DNA of 14,856 nt. Source: Bacteroidales bacterium (lineage in GTDB: Bacteria; Bacteroidota; Bacteroidia; Bacteroidales; JAADGE01). This document shows positions 1 to 7,052 of this stretch, one piece after another. Where the stretch lies: assembly GCA_024762915.1 (NCBI GenBank), contig JANTGL010000033.1, positions 1-14,856 of the forward strand, written 5' to 3'. The notes under the pieces are model-generated. The model had not been told where the DNA came from, searched no databases, and worked only from the letters and a program-made list of their open reading frames with translations. Both the position numbers and the translations under genes were made by a program. Each line of letters starts with the position of its first letter. Position 1 is the first letter of the stretch.

Positions 1-506
1 GTTTTTGAAAACGGATTATATGTACCGGCAAAATTCTTTTTTCTTGAACTTAAAAATTTTTTCTTTATTAAAGTGTTTGCAATAATCACATTAATACATG
101 CTTTTGATTTGTGTTTCACAGCTTGTATCGGTGCTTGAGAGTAATATCTCAGGTTTACGATATTGGCTTTGTTAATATATTGATAATCAGGACGCAAAGA
201 AAATTTTATGCCTGTATTATTAATTGAATAGTAGTAATTTAAATATTGTATTAATTCTTTCAGAGATGCAGGTCCGATTTTGTTATTTGTACTGTCGTTT
301 CTTATAATCCAAAATTTTACCGGAATGTTATACAGTATTTGATTAGTGTTGAAATTATAAACATTATAAATACTGTCTGTTTTTGAAGAACAGAAATTCT
401 TATTATAAATATCAGATTCGGGACAATCTTCATTAAATAAGAATTGTGCATAGAAGTGTTTCGAAAGCAAAAGAAACAGAAATATAAAAATGTGCTTTAA
501 AAACAT
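1..506 (-). CDS. Secreted protein, 5' part only; possible M43-like metallopeptidase
   Basis: Reading the minus strand from an ATG at 506 gives 168 codons with no stop, running off the left edge, so the C-terminal part is missing. Residues 1-20 form a signal peptide (MFLKHIF start, hydrophobic core, cleavage about YA|Q), so the product is exported. The segment IPVKFWIIRND (about residues 61-71), then a helix-like stretch with LNYYYSINNTGIKF, then a CINVIIANTL strand near 137-146 and AGTYNP near 160-165, resembles the N-terminal prodomain-to-catalytic pattern of secreted PAPP-A/M43-type or reprolysin-like peptidases of Bacteroidota. The zinc-binding HExxH motif would lie beyond the edge and cannot be checked, so the enzyme call is weak although the coding call is strong. 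The gene is divergent from the DUF4197 lipoprotein gene. Confidence 0.75.
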   Translation of the reverse strand, partial: MFLKHIFIFLFLLLSKHFYAQFLFNEDCPESDIYNKNFCSSKTDSIYNVYNFNTNQILYNIPVKFWIIRNDSTNNKIGPASLKELIQYLNYYYSINNTGIKFSLRPDYQYINKANIVNLRYYSQAPIQAVKHKSKACINVIIANTLIKKKFLSSRKKNFAGTYNPFSK

Positions 507-585
507 TAAAAATTAATTTAAAAATATGTTTAAGAAAATAATTTTTTGAATTTCAGTTAAAAATTTGCACTTTTACTTCAAATTT

Positions 586-593
586 CAAAGCTA
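586..593 (-). promoter_or_regulatory. Candidate -7 promoter box for the minus-strand secreted-protein gene
   Basis: On the minus strand this reads TAGCTTTG, an exact match to the Bacteroidota -7 consensus TAnnTTTG, about 80 nt upstream of the ATG at 506. The -33 region is not convincing, with only a TTTC at about 610-613 and a short spacer. Such boxes occur by chance in AT-rich DNA, so this is a candidate only. Confidence 0.3.
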
Positions 594-607
594 TAAAAAT
601 AAACATT

Positions 608-1357
608 ATGAAACGAACAGCAATAATTTTTTTATTATCATTAACAATCGGGCTGAGTTCTTGCGATATTTTACAACAAATTATGGATGATGCATCTCAA
701 CAATCGACTCTGAGTAATTCAGAAATAATTCAGGGATTGAAAGAAGCTCTTTCAACCGGAGCAATTTCGTCTTCAAATACCCTGCATGCAACTGACGGTT
801 ATTTTAAAAATGCAGCCGTTAAAATTTTACTTCCGCCGGAAGCAAATGTTATTGTTGAAAATATTCGTAAAGTTCCCGGTTTGGGAGATAAAGCTATGGA
901 TGATTTGGTATTGCGAATAAATCGATCTGCAGAAGATGCGGCTTCAGAAGCTAAACCGATTTTTATTAATGCCGTGAAATCAATGACTATTCAAGACGGG
1001 ATGACAATTTTAAAGGGTAGTAATACGGCTGCTACAAATTATTTAAAAAGCAAAACATATAATCAACTCAGATCTGCTTTTGCACCTAAAATTAATACAT
1101 CTTTAAATAAAAAATTAGTCGGAAATGTTTCAACAAATCAAGCATGGTCGCAAACCACTTCCTTATACAATAAAGTGGCTCCGTTTATCGGGAAACCGAA
1201 AGTGAATACAAATTTGGGCGATTATGTAACACGCAGAGCTTTAGACGGTTTATTCTATAAGGTGGCTGAAGAAGAGAAGAAAATTCGTGCCAATCCGCTG
1301 AATTACGCCAGTGCGATTATTAAAAAAGTTTTTGGTTATGCTAAAAATAATTTTTAA
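608..1357 (+). CDS. DUF4197 family lipoprotein
   Basis: The 249-residue product begins with a lipoprotein signal peptide. A charged MKR start and hydrophobic core are followed by the lipobox LSSC at residues 16-19, so Cys19 should be lipidated and the protein membrane-anchored. The remainder (about 37-249) matches the DUF4197 pattern: SEIIQGLKEALSTGA near the start, FKNAAVKILLPPE in the middle, then PGLGDKAMDDLVLRINRSAEDA and a long amphipathic helical region ending in DYVTRRALDGLFYKVAEEEK. This is a normal length for the family, whose function is unknown. The gene is followed within 10 bases by a good intrinsic terminator, so it is probably a single-gene transcript. Family assignment comes from recalled motifs rather than a search. 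Confidence 0.9.
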   Translation: MKRTAIIFLLSLTIGLSSCDILQQIMDDASQQSTLSNSEIIQGLKEALSTGAISSSNTLHATDGYFKNAAVKILLPPEANVIVENIRKVPGLGDKAMDDLVLRINRSAEDAASEAKPIFINAVKSMTIQDGMTILKGSNTAATNYLKSKTYNQLRSAFAPKINTSLNKKLVGNVSTNQAWSQTTSLYNKVAPFIGKPKVNTNLGDYVTRRALDGLFYKVAEEEKKIRANPLNYASAIIKKVFGYAKNNF

Positions 1358-1363
1358 AAAATT

Positions 1364-1390
1364 AAACCGAGATATTTTCTCGGTTTTTTT
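1364..1390 (+). terminator. Intrinsic terminator after the DUF4197 gene
   Basis: A perfect 9-bp stem, AAACCGAGA (1364-1372) with TCTCGGTTT (1378-1386), encloses a 5-base loop TATTT and runs straight into seven Ts (1384-1390). It starts 7 bases after the stop codon of the lipoprotein gene and separates it from the aminotransferase gene. Confidence 0.9.
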
Positions 1391-1417
1391 ATACATTTAT
1401 ATTAAAAAAAAATTATT

Positions 1418-2737
1418 ATGATAAATAATATTCCTGTAAATAAAGAAACAGCAGACAGAATTTTAAAAGAAATGCCTTTTTCGGATATCGGGGAAGCATC
1501 CATTCGAGAAATTGTAAAATTAGTTAATAAAGTCGAAGAAGAATCGGGTGTAAAATTTATACGAATGGAAATGGGGGTTCCCGGTTTGGATGTTTCCGAA
1601 ATTGCACTGGAAGCTGAAATTAAAGCATTTAAAGATGGTTTTGCATCGAAATATGCTCCGATTGAAGGAATAAAACCTTTAAAAAAAGAAATTTCACGTT
1701 TTGTCAGTAATTTCTTGGATATTGAAATTTCTCCCGAGTATTGTTTTGCAACCGTCGGTTCGGCACAAGGGAGCACGGCATTATTTATGGTGGCAAACCG
1801 AACAGATAAAAACAAACGCGGTGTTTTGTTTATTGACCCCGGTTTTCCCGTTCAAAAATTGCAGATAAAAGTTTTGGGTTATGAATACGATACCTTTGAT
1901 GTTTTTAATTACAGAGGGGAAAAGTTAAGAGCAAAGCTGGAAGGATTGATTGTTGATAAAAAAGTCAGCTCTCTTTTATATTCAAATCCGAATAATCCGA
2001 CATGGATAAGTTTTACGGATGAAGAATTACAAATTATAGGTGAATTGGCAACCAAACATAATGTTGTGGTGATTGAAGATTTGGCCTATTTCGGTATGGA
2101 TTTCAGAAAGGATTATTCGACACCCGGAGAACCGCCTTATCAACCGACAGTAGCAAAATATACGGATAATTGGACATTGCTCATTTCGAGTTCAAAAGCT
2201 TTCAGTTATGCCGGTCAAAGGGTGGGGATGATGGTTGTTTCCGAAAAAGTTTATAACAGCCGATATCCTGATTTGAAACGGTTTTATGCAACCGACCAAT
2301 TCGGTCATTCGTTAATTTATAATGCCTTGTATGTTTTATCTGCCGGTGTGTCGCATACACCGCAATATGGTTTGACTGCTTTACTTAAAGCGGTTAATGA
2401 CGGGAGTTATGATTACAGAACTGAAGTTATGGAATACGGTAAGCGTGCAAAAGTTTTAAAAAAACTGTTTTTACAAAACGGTTTTAAATTGGTGTACGAT
2501 AATGATTTGGGAGAACCTTTGGCAGACGGATTTTATTTCACGCTTTCATACCCGGGAATGTCCGGAAGCGAATTGTTACATAATTTATTGTATTACGGTA
2601 TCAGTGCCATTGCATTGCAAACAACAGGCAGCGAACATTCTGAAGGTTTAAGAGCATGTGTATCGCAAATTAATTCAAGTTTGTATCCTGAACTGGAAAA
2701 ACGTTTAAAATTGTTTAATGAAAATTATTCAAAATAA
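1418..2737 (+). CDS. Pyridoxal-phosphate aminotransferase, class I/II (fold type I)
   Basis: The 439-residue cytosolic enzyme has the core signatures of the aspartate-aminotransferase superfamily. These are a glycine-containing phosphate loop GSAQGSTA (114-121), SNPNNPTW (189-196) whose Asn contacts the cofactor ring, Asp221 and Tyr224 in EDLAYFGMDFR, the Schiff-base lysine Lys260 in SSSKAFSYAGQRVG, and Arg268 as likely phosphate ligand. The N-terminal RMEMGVPGLD segment (50-58) corresponds to the usual substrate-side G-x-P region. All catalytic residues are present, so the enzyme should be active, transferring amino groups between an amino acid and a 2-oxoacid. Substrate cannot be told from sequence and no pathway genes adjoin it. 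The ATG lies 27 bases after the preceding terminator, and the FISUMP gene follows after 34 bases. Confidence 0.92.
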   Translation: MINNIPVNKETADRILKEMPFSDIGEASIREIVKLVNKVEEESGVKFIRMEMGVPGLDVSEIALEAEIKAFKDGFASKYAPIEGIKPLKKEISRFVSNFLDIEISPEYCFATVGSAQGSTALFMVANRTDKNKRGVLFIDPGFPVQKLQIKVLGYEYDTFDVFNYRGEKLRAKLEGLIVDKKVSSLLYSNPNNPTWISFTDEELQIIGELATKHNVVVIEDLAYFGMDFRKDYSTPGEPPYQPTVAKYTDNWTLLISSSKAFSYAGQRVGMMVVSEKVYNSRYPDLKRFYATDQFGHSLIYNALYVLSAGVSHTPQYGLTALLKAVNDGSYDYRTEVMEYGKRAKVLKKLFLQNGFKLVYDNDLGEPLADGFYFTLSYPGMSGSELLHNLLYYGISAIALQTTGSEHSEGLRACVSQINSSLYPELEKRLKLFNENYSK

Positions 2738-2771
2738 AATTATATTAATTTGATAATCAAAATATTATATT

Positions 2772-3368
2772 ATGAAAAAGGTTTTATTTATATTAATTGT
2801 TTTTTTAATAGGAAATAAAGTTTATTCGCAAGATGAATTATTTATACCTAAAATTGAAAAGGAATCTGTTGTTAAAGTTAAAAAATATGAATATAAAATT
2901 GTTAAAATCGGTGATGATTGGTGGTTTGCCGAAAATTTTAAATATAAACCTAAAGACGTAACAGAAACGGTTGATAACAATAATGAAAAATTATGTGTTT
3001 ATACTTATGAGCAAGCTGAAAAATATTGTCCTAAAGGTTGGCATATACCGTCAGATGAGGAATGGTTTAAATTGGAAGAAAATCTTGGTATGGAAAAGAA
3101 AAATTTAAAAAACCCTCTAAGAAGTTTATATTTCAGTCCTGCATTAGAAGCAATGAATTTTATTAAACACATAGCAGAAGCGAATTCAATAGCTGTGAGA
3201 TTGAAATATCCTGTTTTCTGGACATCAACAGAACTTTCTCCTAAAGAATATGTTCAAGCAAGAATTTTACAAAAAATGATAGGGTATGAAAACAGAGCTA
3301 TTTATATTAAAAGATTTGGTGTCTCAAAAAAAATTGCATTTTCAGTCAGATATATAAAAAATAAATAA
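2772..3368 (+). CDS. Secreted FISUMP-domain protein (Fibrobacter succinogenes major paralogous domain)
   Basis: The 198-residue product has a clear signal peptide (1-19, cleavage about YS|Q). The mature part is one FISUMP domain (TIGR02145-like): KIGDDWWFAENF (45-56), the diagnostic CPKGWHIPSDEEW (86-98), PVFWTST (147-153) and a terminal strand FSVRYIK (190-196). In typical members the last motif is SVRCVKD; here Tyr replaces the Cys, while Cys75 and Cys86 remain. The domain is widespread in secreted or lipid-anchored proteins of Bacteroidota and Fibrobacteres, and its biochemical role is not known. There is no C-terminal T9SS sorting domain, so the protein is probably periplasmic or released. 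With only 34 bases to the aminotransferase gene the two may be co-transcribed, though they have no obvious shared task. Confidence 0.85.
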   Translation: MKKVLFILIVFLIGNKVYSQDELFIPKIEKESVVKVKKYEYKIVKIGDDWWFAENFKYKPKDVTETVDNNNEKLCVYTYEQAEKYCPKGWHIPSDEEWFKLEENLGMEKKNLKNPLRSLYFSPALEAMNFIKHIAEANSIAVRLKYPVFWTSTELSPKEYVQARILQKMIGYENRAIYIKRFGVSKKIAFSVRYIKNK

Positions 3369-3401
3369 TATTAAAATAAAAAGTACAAATTATTCCGATT
3401 A

Positions 3402-3421
3402 TAGAGCAAATATTTGCTCTA
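3402..3421. repeat. Perfect 20-bp palindrome between convergent genes
   Basis: TAGAGCAAATATTTGCTCTA is a perfect inverted repeat with no mismatches. It sits 33 bases after the stop of the FISUMP gene and 89 bases beyond the stop of the convergent minus-strand gene. As RNA it could fold into an 8-bp hairpin with an ATAT loop on either strand, but no T-run follows on either side, so it is not a classic intrinsic terminator. It may be a bidirectional transcript end or a dimeric protein-binding site. The remaining bases of 3369-3510 show nothing else recognisable. Confidence 0.5.
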
Positions 3422-3510
3422 ACGCTGTGATTTGAATAAAAACCATTTTTTTGAATCCCAATTGTTTAAATTAGTGTCATTCTTTTAAATCTTTTTAATA
3501 ATGAGTATCG

Positions 3511-4506
3511 TTAGAATACAAAATGTTTCCATTTCGACCATTTTCCGTTCTCTTTTTCACGCCATAACCCGTTCTTTGACTCATAAATCATTTCTCCTTT
3601 ATTGTTAAATTTATATCTTCCTATTTCTTTTTCATATTCGGGAACATTATCTGTTAAAGCCGGGTTGACAAAAATTATTTTTATCTCTTTTTCAGTTAAT
3701 TTATTATATTTAAAACGTTTGATTTCTTTTTTGTATAATTTCGAATTGTAATAAAAGAATCGAGTTTCAGAATATGTATTATAATTTAAAGAAGAATCCT
3801 TTAAGAAAACTAACTTATTTTTTATATCATATCGTTTTGTAAGAACTTTCCAATCATATGTGAATTTATAAGTAACTTTATTTATTCTTTCAAAACAAAC
3901 TTTATCTTTGTTTGATATATTTTCTGCTTTATTAGGAAAATCTGTTTTGTAATAAATATCCTGATTGCAAATCTTATTTTTCTCATATTCAAAGGTTCTT
4001 ATTCTTCTGTACCAAGTTGTTTTTTTTGCTAAATTATTTTCGTAATATGTTATTTTAGTCGGTTTAATATCCGAATATTCTATTTCATATACATATTTGT
4101 AATATCCGAATTTTAATTTATTAAGAATAAATTTGATCGGTTTGTTTTGTTCATATTCAATCCTGTATGTATTGCTGTTAATTGTTATTTTATTTATTCT
4201 GTTTTTGTTCCGAGTAAACATATATTTTGCTCCGTTATGGTCTGATATACCTATAATCGAGTCTTGTTCACGGATAAAATTATATTGCGAATATTTATTA
4301 TTGCCGGCTGATAAAAATTTAAAACCTTCTTTTTTGTTATTATTATATGTAAACTGTACCGAATCAATAGTATGGTGAGAATTTTGGAATATTATTTTAT
4401 AGGTAAAGAATATATTTAATGCCGATTTTAATTGTTCATCATTTTGTTGTGCATTCGTGTTGAAAACAAACAAACTTACTAAAGATAATAATAATATTTT
4501 TTTCAT
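3511..4506 (-). CDS. Secreted protein of unknown function, rich in Lys, Tyr and Asn
   Basis: I do not recognise this 331-residue protein. It has a good signal peptide (MKKILLLSLVSLF core, cleavage about NA|QQ at residues 19-20). The mature part alternates short beta-prone stretches with turns, for example YRIEYEQNKPIKF, YEIEYSDIKPTKITYYENN, RTFEYEKNKI and ETRFFYYNSKLYKKEIKRF. This is reminiscent of YD-type or other beta-strand repeat proteins, but too loose to assign. It ends with GEMIYESKNGLWREKENGKW, suggesting a final beta-hairpin repeat. There is no lipobox and no T9SS C-terminal domain. The start lies 29 bases after the stop of the flavin reductase gene on the same strand, so the two are probably co-transcribed. 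The protein is very basic and Asn-rich compared with its neighbours, which may mark it as a lineage-specific gene. Confidence 0.8.
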   Translation of the reverse strand: MKKILLLSLVSLFVFNTNAQQNDEQLKSALNIFFTYKIIFQNSHHTIDSVQFTYNNNKKEGFKFLSAGNNKYSQYNFIREQDSIIGISDHNGAKYMFTRNKNRINKITINSNTYRIEYEQNKPIKFILNKLKFGYYKYVYEIEYSDIKPTKITYYENNLAKKTTWYRRIRTFEYEKNKICNQDIYYKTDFPNKAENISNKDKVCFERINKVTYKFTYDWKVLTKRYDIKNKLVFLKDSSLNYNTYSETRFFYYNSKLYKKEIKRFKYNKLTEKEIKIIFVNPALTDNVPEYEKEIGRYKFNNKGEMIYESKNGLWREKENGKWSKWKHFVF

Positions 4507-4535
4507 TTTATCTGTTTTTTCGGCTGATATTATTT

Positions 4536-5111
4536 TTATTTCTTTTTAACCGACCATCCGAAATGCCCGATTCGTTTTCCGAGGATGTAATAAAATCCGT
4601 GAGAGTAGGAGAGCAGGTTTGCTTTATCTAATCTTAGTTTTTCAGTTTTTAAATCAATAAGTTTCTCATCAACGTTGATGTTTACCACTTCGGCAATAAA
4701 CATATCATGGGAACCCAAGGGGATAATTTGTGTAACTTTACATTCGATATTTACCGGTGATTCGCCGATTAATACGGAATTAATTTTTCGAGCGGGGACG
4801 GGCGTTAAACCGGTTTCTTTAAATTTATTAAGATTTTTTCCTGACTTTACACCGTTAAAATCTGTTGCAAAAGCTAATTTTTGAGTTGTCAGATTAATAA
4901 CAAATTCCTTGTTCTTCTTTATTATATCATAAGAATGACGTTCGGGACGTACCGAAATATATACCATCGGCGGATTTGTATTTATTGTTCCCGTCCAAGA
5001 AATTGTAATAATATTATATTCATTTGAATAAGAACCGCAACTGACCATTACGGCGGGCAGGGGATACAATAAATTTCCCGGTTGCCATTCCACTTTATTG
5101 ATTTGTGCCAT
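4536..5111 (-). CDS. Flavin reductase family protein (flavoredoxin-like FMN-binding split barrel)
   Basis: The 191-residue cytosolic product matches the flavin-reductase-like split-barrel family: LLYPLPAVMVSCG (14-26), ITISWTGTINTNPPMVYISVRPERHSYDII (35-64, the FMN-binding core with its N-x-PP-x-V-x-I-S-V pattern), FVINLTT (70-76), ESPVNIECKV (117-126) and GSHDMFIAEVVNINV (133-147). These proteins bind FMN and either reduce free flavin with NAD(P)H or pass electrons to partner proteins; which applies here cannot be decided. The length is typical for flavoredoxin-like members. It is the first gene of a two-gene minus-strand unit, with the unknown secreted protein downstream. It is divergent from an SDR gene, with only 58 bases between the start codons. 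Confidence 0.9.
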   Translation of the reverse strand: MAQINKVEWQPGNLLYPLPAVMVSCGSYSNEYNIITISWTGTINTNPPMVYISVRPERHSYDIIKKNKEFVINLTTQKLAFATDFNGVKSGKNLNKFKETGLTPVPARKINSVLIGESPVNIECKVTQIIPLGSHDMFIAEVVNINVDEKLIDLKTEKLRLDKANLLSYSHGFYYILGKRIGHFGWSVKKK

Positions 5112-5137
5112 ATTATCAGAAATATTTTTTAGTTTTA

Positions 5138-5145
5138 CAAAGTTA
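5138..5145 (-). promoter_or_regulatory. Candidate -7 promoter box for the flavin reductase gene
   Basis: On the minus strand this reads TAACTTTG, an exact TAnnTTTG match, 27 bases upstream of the flavin reductase start codon. No good TTTG-like -33 element is seen at the expected 17-23 base spacing. The box lies in the 58-base gap shared with the divergent SDR gene, so regulation of the two may be linked. Confidence 0.35.
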
Positions 5146-5169
5146 TGAATTTTTAAATCATAAAAAATT

Positions 5170-5943
5170 ATGAAAATTGATGAAAACAGATTATTAACCG
5201 GAAAAAAAGCATTGGTAACCGGCGGAACAAAAGGAATAGGTGCTGCGATAGTAAAAGATTTTGTTGAACTGGGTGCAGAAGTAGCCGTTGTTGCCAGAAA
5301 TAAAAATGATTTGGATGATTTAATTGAAAAATATTCTAAAGAGGGACAAAAAATTCACGGTATTGCAGCAGATGTCAGCAATCGTTCTGATTATGAGATA
5401 ATTGTTGAGAAAATTGAAAAAGAATGGGGAATGCTGGATATTTTTGTGAATAATGTCGGAACAAATATTCGCAAATCAACCGAAGATTATTCTTTCGGAG
5501 AATATGATTTTATTATGGATACAAACCTTCGTCCGGCTTTTGAATTAAGTCGTTTATTATTTCCTTTTTTAAAGAAATCGGAACAAGGAAATATCGTTTT
5601 TATTTCATCTGTAGCCGGACAAATTCATCTTAAAACAGGGGCAATTTATGCCATGACAAAAGCTGCTGTTAATCAATTAACAAAAAATTTAGCGGTAGAA
5701 TGGGCAAAAGACAGAATCAGAGTTAATGCCGTTGCACCCTGGTATATTAAAACACCTTTGGCAGAAACGGTTCTTAAAAATGAAATTTACAAGAAAGCTG
5801 TTCTGGAAAGAACTCCGATGAATAAAATAGGTGAACCTGAAGATGTTGCAGCAGCTGTTTCTTTTTTATGCATGCCGGCATCTGCTTATATTACGGGGCA
5901 AGTCATCAGTGTCGACGGCGGTTTTACGGTTAACGGATTTTAA
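5170..5943 (+). CDS. SDR-family NAD(P)-dependent oxidoreductase (tropinone-reductase-like)
   Basis: The 257-residue product is a complete classical short-chain dehydrogenase/reductase. It has the cofactor-binding motif TGGTKGIG (17-24), Arg43 after the second strand (VARNK, favouring NADP(H)), an AADVS acidic turn (66-70), NNVGTN (94-99), Asn119, Ser147 in ISSVAG, and the YxxxK pair Tyr160/Lys164 in YAMTK, so the Asn-Ser-Tyr-Lys tetrad is intact. The C-terminal [12 protein letters not shown] is also standard. The [11 protein letters not shown] variant of the usual NNAG motif is typical of tropinone-reductase-like members. The enzyme reversibly reduces a carbonyl or oxidises an alcohol, but the substrate is unknown. 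It is divergent from the flavin reductase gene. Confidence 0.92.
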   Translation: MKIDENRLLTGKKALVTGGTKGIGAAIVKDFVELGAEVAVVARNKNDLDDLIEKYSKEGQKIHGIAADVSNRSDYEIIVEKIEKEWGMLDIFVNNVGTNIRKSTEDYSFGEYDFIMDTNLRPAFELSRLLFPFLKKSEQGNIVFISSVAGQIHLKTGAIYAMTKAAVNQLTKNLAVEWAKDRIRVNAVAPWYIKTPLAETVLKNEIYKKAVLERTPMNKIGEPEDVAAAVSFLCMPASAYITGQVISVDGGFTVNGF

Positions 5944-6132
5944 GTTAATTCTGCTTAAATTGGTATCTTACTAATTCTCTTTAATCTCCAAGTTATCGGA
6001 TTATTTTGTTAAAATATAATTAGTTTTACATAAATTATAATAGTGATAGGATGACAGTCAGTATTTTAAATTTTGACTTGCTGATATGAGGAATTATTAT
6101 TTAAAATTATTTTTCAACAGATACAATTCCGG

Positions 6133-6169
6133 AAAAGTTTTTGCGTTAGCAATAATGAAAAAAACTTTT
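6133..6169. repeat. AT-rich inverted repeat, possible weak terminator
   Basis: The arms AAAAGTTTTT (6133-6142) and AAAAACTTTT (6160-6169) are perfect 10-base complements around a 17-base loop, followed by T and ATTA. The loop start allows a second small hairpin, TTGC-GTTA-GCAA (6141-6152). Lying 190 bases after the SDR stop, it could end that transcript, but the stem holds only one G:C pair and may be chance. Confidence 0.25.
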
Positions 6170-6192
6170 TTATTATAAAAACAACTAAATAC

Positions 6193-6223
6193 TTTACTTA
6201 TAAAAAATAATCTGATATTTTTG
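6193..6223 (+). promoter_or_regulatory. Candidate Bacteroidota promoter for the SiaC-like gene
   Basis: TATTTTTG at 6216-6223 matches the -7 consensus TAnnTTTG exactly. A TTTA at 6193-6196 sits 19 bases upstream in the -33 position, one base off TTTG. Transcription would begin near 6230, giving a leader of about 30 nt before the ATG at 6260. Both spacing and position are right for a sigma-A-type promoter in this phylum. Confidence 0.55.
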
Positions 6224-6259
6224 GCAATTTTATTGTAAAATCTAAACACAAAGTATTTA

Positions 6260-6646
6260 ATGAACAGTCTTTTTATTAGTGAAACCAGAAAGGGTAATGA
6301 GATTTTTCCTACTATAGAATTAAATGCGGAAACCGGAATTTGCAGTATTTCCGGAAATTCATATATGCAAAATCCGAGAGATTTTTTTAGTCCTGTTCTT
6401 AATTGGTTTAAAGAATATACAGCTTTTAAAAAAGGTGATTTATTACTGATTTATAATCTTCAAAATTTAAATACCGGAACCAGCCGAGTTTTATATGAAA
6501 TTCTTGAAATTCTGAAAATATACAAAAAAAACGGTTCCGAAATAAAAATTAAATGGAATCATTTTGACAGGCCCGAAATGCTTGTTGATGATATTATTGA
6601 TTTAACTTCTGAATTCGGTATTGATATTGAAGTGATTGGTAAATAA
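6260..6646 (+). CDS. SiaC-family (DUF1987) regulatory phosphoprotein
   Basis: The 128-residue cytosolic product fits the DUF1987/SiaC family in both length and motifs: IFPTIELNAETGICSISGNSYMQNP (15-39) is the family's strand-turn signature, followed by FFSPVLNWFKEY (42-53), LLLIYNLQNLNTGTSRVLYEIL (61-82), and C-terminal IKWNHFDRPEMLVDD and GIDIEVIGK. In Pseudomonas aeruginosa SiaC is phosphorylated by kinase SiaB, dephosphorylated by the PP2C-like phosphatase SiaA, and in its unphosphorylated form activates the diguanylate cyclase SiaD, promoting aggregation. The phosphorylatable Thr lies in an N-T-S-S-S-type segment; here the equivalent is N71-T72-G73-T74-S75, with Thr72 the likely site (inference). 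No siaA, siaB or siaD homologue lies in the window. The gene has its own promoter candidate and terminator. Confidence 0.85.
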   Translation: MNSLFISETRKGNEIFPTIELNAETGICSISGNSYMQNPRDFFSPVLNWFKEYTAFKKGDLLLIYNLQNLNTGTSRVLYEILEILKIYKKNGSEIKIKWNHFDRPEMLVDDIIDLTSEFGIDIEVIGK

Positions 6647-6664
6647 TCGGTTATAAAAAATTTT

Positions 6665-6699
6665 AAAAAGGACTTGCATTTTTGTAAGTCCTTTTTTTT
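6665..6699 (+). terminator. Intrinsic terminator after the SiaC-like gene
   Basis: The stem AAAAAGGACTTGCA (6665-6678) pairs with TGTAAGTCCTTTTT (6683-6696), with a single G:U pair, a TTTT loop and a run of eight Ts (6692-6699). It lies 18 bases past the stop codon. It should insulate the adhesin operon downstream from SiaC-gene transcription. Confidence 0.92.
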
Positions 6700-6986
6700 A
6701 TAAATAATACAGATAAAATGGTTTTTTTATATATGTATTTTTTTGAATACTTTAGTAATGAATTACTTACATTAATGTAAAAGATTTTTGTTAAATTAAA
6801 ATAATGTTTATCTTAGAGGTTTCAGAAGTTTTTTGTTGTTAAATAACTGAAAATGATACAGTATTACAATAATACTTTTTAGATTAATATTTTATTCTGA
6901 ATTCTTTAATACCGGAATGTTTACTTAATCGAATTAAATAAAATGTTCGGAATCGGGATAAAAAATAGTTCTGAAATATTGTAATT
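6700..6986. other. Intergenic leader region upstream of the adhesin gene
   Basis: This is long non-coding AT-rich DNA after the SiaC-gene terminator and before the adhesin promoter candidate. It contains the paired palindromes at 6754-6780 (separate entry) and a weak GTATT/AATAC inverted repeat near 6860-6875. No open frame of note is present. Its length suggests regulatory content for the adhesin operon. Confidence 0.5.
6754..6780. promoter_or_regulatory. Two abutting palindromes upstream of the adhesin operon
   Basis: AGTAATGAATTACT (6754-6767) is an inverted repeat with 6-base arms and a 2-base centre. It shares its last base with the perfect 14-base palindrome TTACATTAATGTAA (6767-6780). 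Two adjoining dyads look like a tandem operator for a dimeric regulator about 200 bases upstream of the adhesin promoter candidate. Chance is possible in AT-rich DNA. Confidence 0.3.
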
Positions 6987-6989
6987 TTG
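6982..6989 (+). promoter_or_regulatory. Candidate -7 promoter box for the adhesin operon
   Basis: TAATTTTG matches TAnnTTTG exactly. Transcription would begin near 6996 and leave a leader of about 57 nt before the ATG at 7053. No TTTG-like -33 element stands at the usual distance. If this box is real, the upstream TTG at 6987 lies inside the promoter and cannot be the translation start. Confidence 0.4.
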
Positions 6990-7052
6990 AAAAAATATAA
7001 TAAAAAAACTATGAATTACTCTTTAATTAACACATATCCTAAATGTCATATT

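Larger units (their letters stand above)
5944..6259. other. 316-base intergenic region between the SDR and SiaC-like genes
   Basis: No open reading frame longer than about a dozen codons with a plausible start is present. It holds an AT-rich inverted repeat (6133-6169) and a promoter candidate for the SiaC-like gene (6193-6223), each listed separately. Nothing else is recognisable. Confidence 0.6.

Noticed and set aside
1402..1815. Minus-strand open frame of 137 codons opposite the aminotransferase gene
   Set aside because: It lies entirely antisense to the conserved N-terminal part of a gene with intact catalytic motifs, has no recognisable domain and is best explained as a shadow frame.
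4133..4378. Plus-strand hydrophobic open frame of 81 codons inside the unknown secreted-protein gene
   Set aside because: Its Leu/Ile-rich content arises from the reverse complement of Asn/Lys-rich codons; the minus-strand frame has a signal peptide and good spacing to its neighbour.
6050..6120. Possible small gene starting at the ATG near 6051
   Set aside because: The frame stops after 12 codons and no ribosome-binding or conservation signal supports it.
6987..7052. Upstream TTG/ATG extension of the adhesin
   Set aside because: The extension would bury the signal peptide, and its TTG overlaps an exact -7 promoter match; the ATG at 7053 begins a canonical signal peptide.
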